From Verrucomicrobiota bacterium (lineage in GTDB: Bacteria > Verrucomicrobiota > Lentisphaeria > Oligosphaerales > JAFGRS01): a stretch of DNA of 8,429 nucleotides. The position numbers were made by a program, and so were the translations under genes. Position 1 is the stretch's first letter; the number at the start of each line of letters is the position of its first letter. Positions 7,701-8,429 of the stretch are shown one piece after another. Under the pieces are notes generated by a model. That model did no database searches and was not told the DNA's origin. It saw nothing but the letters and a program-made list of their open reading frames with translations. The stretch is taken from the NCBI GenBank assembly GCA_019136035.1, contig JAGVUW010000329.1:1-8429 (forward strand), read 5' to 3'.

Positions 7701-8093
7701 GCCGTCGCGGCCAGGGCCACGGCCACGGGGGTCGCGTGGGAGGCGTCCCTGGGTCCGGGCGAAGGCCGGGTGTACATGGTGACCACGCGGCCGCTGGCGG
7801 GGCTGCGGGTTGCCGTTGCTCAGCGTCCGCCGGCGGCGCGCACCGTCGCGGTGCACGCCGGCGTTGTGGACCCCGATGGCAACCTCCTCGCGGCCGTCGT
7901 GCCGGTCCGCGTCGACATCCTCGACCCGGCCGGCGCCGCGGCGGAATTCAGCGGCTACTACGGCGCCAAGGATGGCGTCCTGGACCTCAGTCTTGACCTC
8001 GCGGTCAACGACCTGCCGGGGACCTGGACGGTGCGCGTTCGCGAGCTGGCATCGGGGCGCACCGCGGAGGGTACCTTCGAGTACCGGCCCTGA
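4728..8093 (+). CDS. Large secreted multidomain glycoside-hydrolase-like protein (LamG, beta-sandwich, TIM-barrel-like, GATase-like, C-terminal beta domains)
   Basis: This is a 1121-residue exported protein. Residues 1-19 are a signal peptide (exit SAVGA-EA). Residues about 36-248 form a LamG/ConA-like domain: VIALWQFQPG, then FTVEMWIRPK (105-114), EWTHLAFAYDGAGLGRFFVDG (181-201) and FIDQVRLIEGA. Residues 249-283 are an Ala/Pro/Gly-rich linker. Residues 284-382 form a beta-sandwich (DATVTLRVVNNLGEPLQGLRV). Residues about 385-740 read as a TIM-barrel-like hydrolase domain: HVLPVVMWGIP, LKAMGFTHTMLRE (407-419) and GALIHTEYRDGS (527-538). Glu533 is a candidate acid/base, and WTFFDPATRCPP (623-634) lies on a later strand. 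Residues about 785-885 resemble the GH42 trimerisation/class-I GATase-like fold (LDGIRVLVLPDCPVLPAG, then FQRQGGVVVAD). Residues 935-1020 and 1035-1119 are beta domains, the last macroglobulin/Ig-like (VRVDILDPAG, GTWTVRVRELASG). The order resembles GH42-type enzymes, but the canonical Asn-Glu acid/base pair is Thr-Glu here, so family and substrate stay open. It is probably co-expressed with the upstream HEAT/GH2N gene. Confidence 0.72.
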   Translation: MKQLWAMALAVWCVSAVGAEAPWKTLYSGDDATGDRVIALWQFQPGAEAADGSGRGHTLTLRGASRFAPDGLFGACLESFNSDDKDTPCGATAKNHPALTPKGAFTVEMWIRPKAELAEGTSFMLLDKQYFRRDGNPRGNKDYQIAMRPASGGRFMMDAYIGHGDAASHYPSAAVALPTGEWTHLAFAYDGAGLGRFFVDGRPAGQTRREGAGPAAPGPHPLVIGGRVGSTHSGFPGFIDQVRLIEGAPAWMPAVAAAAPPAGAAVPGAAEAAPAGASLAVAGGRTVFQRLEADATVTLRVVNNLGEPLQGLRVSARLDGSPMGGAPRVPDVASGGRARIRIPVDTALKPGAYALTARLEGQSGGTPVALEAAGRVTIVARPLPHVLPVVMWGIPEMSYKVTDFASLKAMGFTHTMLRETDVANFPRIWEAGKPVVPSLTPDSALAQMDQMLAEGLRYVISLSPARWVMQGGPDAAARQAHFQRVNRSGEAYGRSNPCGQFPEIQRFCHDVGLSISQVFGEHPALDGALIHTEYRDGSGLCFHPHDLEAYRAYAGRDIPPEAVDRGGVPARRRREFVPFNGIVAEDHPIPAFYRWFWSRGDGWNELHSQVHRGLKAGAHEGFWTFFDPATRCPPVWGSGGEVDVLSQWTYTYPDPPRMGLATDELFAMAEGRPGQRVMKMTQAIWYRSQTAPNLPAQEADRVAWEKAEPEAKFITIAPDHLREAFWLKLSRPVQGIMVHGSQSLGMGDPNHTHSYRYTNPDTRKALAEVIQAVVVPLGPALLQIPDPKAEIAVLQSFTSTVFGTPSTWGWGNGWMADVYLALQWARLQPRVIYEDAIQRDGLDGIRVLVLPDCPVLPAGVCDRILAFQRQGGVVVADARLAKAITPDILMSQPKAEAAPDLRKASLQALGEQLRQDLAPVLTWQADSSDPDMMVRRRQYNDTEYLFAVNDKRTYGDYVGQHRLVMEKGLPNQATLSIRRPGASVYDLVDCRAVAARATATGVAWEASLGPGEGRVYMVTTRPLAGLRVAVAQRPPAARTVAVHAGVVDPDGNLLAAVVPVRVDILDPAGAAAEFSGYYGAKDGVLDLSLDLAVNDLPGTWTVRVRELASGRTAEGTFEYRP

Positions 8094-8100
8094 GGGCCGG
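8084..8100 (+). repeat. Hairpin with the stop codon as its loop
   Basis: CCGGCCC (8084-8090) and GGGCCGG (8094-8100) are perfect complements. The three bases between them are the TGA stop of the large gene. No T-run follows. It may help termination of transcription or 3'-end stability, but 7-bp G-C palindromes are not rare at this base composition. Confidence 0.5.
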
Positions 8101-8154
8101 ATCGTCCTCCGCATCGCACGGCGCCGTCGCGTCGTCTATCACGGGCCAATTCTG

Positions 8155-8171
8155 GCTCTTCCGGCAAGAGC
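8155..8171 (+). terminator. Possible weak terminator or 3'-end hairpin
   Basis: GCTCTT (8155-8160) and AAGAGC (8166-8171) pair around CCGGC, 62 bases past the stop codon. Only a short AT-containing stretch (ATCCTTAAGG) follows rather than a T-run, so it is a poor match to an intrinsic terminator. Confidence 0.25.
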
Positions 8172-8225
8172 ATCCTTAAGGTGAAGAGGGGGGAGCGTCC
8201 ATCTGGCCTGTTTCGGGTTCGCCCA

Positions 8226-8264
8226 CGGGCGGCTCCCGAGGGGGGTGTTGGTCGGGCGGCTCCC
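8226..8264 (+). repeat. Direct repeat CGGGCGGCTCCC, two copies
   Basis: The exact 12-base sequence occurs at 8226-8237 and 8253-8264, with 15 bases between (start-to-start 27). Its position just ahead of the inverted-repeat cluster suggests it belongs to the same non-coding element, but two copies alone do not show function. Confidence 0.6.
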
Positions 8265-8266
8265 CT

Positions 8267-8279
8267 ATCCCAAAGGGAT
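8267..8279 (+). repeat. Small hairpin, first member of the GGG(A)TTGCG repeat family
   Basis: ATCCC (8267-8271) and GGGAT (8275-8279) pair around AAA and are followed by TGCGTCCTC. The CTATCC lead-in and the GGG-x-TTGCGTC exit recur around the element at 8340-8366. Confidence 0.45.
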
Positions 8280-8291
8280 TGCGTCCTCCAG

Positions 8292-8322
8292 CCCAGGGTT
8301 GCGGTTATGCCGCTACCCTGGG
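8292..8322 (+). repeat. 31-base hairpin
   Basis: CCCAGGGT (8292-8299) and ACCCTGGG (8315-8322) are perfect complements. After one T-T mismatch, GCGG (8301-8304) and CCGC (8310-8313) continue the stem to the loop TTATG. That gives 12 paired positions in all. It contains the GGGTTGCG core at 8296-8303. Confidence 0.75.
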
Positions 8323-8344
8323 TCCCGATCCCATCCCGCCTATC

Positions 8345-8424
8345 CAACCCCAACGTGGGTTGCGTCATCGTGTCGATGCGCCGGGCCCCTGGCGATCCGA
8401 CCGACGCAACCCTCGTTGGGGTTG
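8345..8424. repeat. Long imperfect hairpin with 22-base arms and internal palindromes
   Basis: The arms 8345-8366 and 8403-8424 are reverse complements with a single mismatch (8356 against 8413). Within the 36-base centre, GTCG (8372-8375) pairs with CGAC (8398-8401) and CGCC (8379-8382) with GGCG (8391-8394), so the stem can continue inward with small bulges. Each arm is itself a palindrome, CAACCC-N6-GGGTTG, so two local hairpins compete with the one long hairpin. The element lies next to the window edge and may continue as part of a larger array. Confidence 0.75.
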
Positions 8425-8429
8425 CGGCC

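Larger units (their letters stand above)
8094..8429. other. Structured non-coding tail
   Basis: The last 336 bases hold no convincing gene. Open frames here translate to Arg/Pro-rich text without domains, and no ribosome binding site leads into one. The stretch is instead filled with inverted and direct repeats, listed separately. The nature of the next gene beyond the edge is unknown. Confidence 0.6.

Noticed and set aside
6906..8114. Long open frame on the minus strand, 402 codons
   Set aside because: It is a shadow of the large plus-strand gene; the translation has no domain signature.
8205..8240. tRNA-like stretch containing GGGTTCGCCC
   Set aside because: It has a T-loop-like string, but no cloverleaf, acceptor stem or anticodon arm can be formed around it.
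8265..8429. CRISPR array
   Set aside because: The 61-62-base spacing of two copies is CRISPR-like, but the copies are diverged, one gap is 21 bases, the repeats are mostly palindrome halves, and no cas gene is visible.

Overview
The window is uniformly GC-rich and densely coding. It reads as a chromosomal segment from an uncultured, probably Gram-negative-type bacterium. The content is four large secreted or carbohydrate-related proteins, several with ConA-like (LamG) folds, a HEAT plus GH2-type sugar-binding fusion, a neutral ceramidase-like protein and a stand-alone pyruvate-kinase C-terminal-domain protein. This mix is most familiar from Planctomycetota, Lentisphaerota, Armatimonadota and Hydrogenedentota metagenome bins. 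The phylum is an inference; no rRNA or marker gene is present to fix it.

Layout. Positions 3-701 (+) hold the C-terminal part of a neutral/alkaline ceramidase-like protein, cut by the left edge. Four bases later, 706-2688 (+) encodes a secreted glycoside-hydrolase-like protein (ConA-like domain plus TIM-barrel-like domain), probably co-transcribed with the first gene. Thirteen bases beyond, and convergent, 2702-3253 (-) encodes a cytosolic pyruvate kinase alpha/beta-domain protein. A non-coding divergent region of about 364 bases (3254-3617) carries candidate promoters and a perfect 15-bp hairpin. Then come 3618-4649 (+), a secreted HEAT-repeat plus GH2 N-terminal-type jelly-roll protein, and 4728-8093 (+), a secreted 1121-residue multidomain glycoside-hydrolase-like protein. 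These two are probably one operon separated by 78 bases with a hairpin. The last 336 bases (8094-8429) are non-coding and rich in inverted repeats.

Taken together, the secreted proteins look like a polysaccharide- or glycoconjugate-handling locus. No SusC/SusD pair, transporter, sigma/anti-sigma pair or sulfatase is visible, so substrate and uptake route are unknown. The most unusual parts are the structured tail (hairpins at 8267-8279 and 8292-8322, and a long imperfect hairpin at 8345-8424 sharing a GGGTTGCG core), the non-catalytic HEAT/GH2N fusion, and the large hydrolase-like protein that fits no glycoside hydrolase family I can name with certainty.
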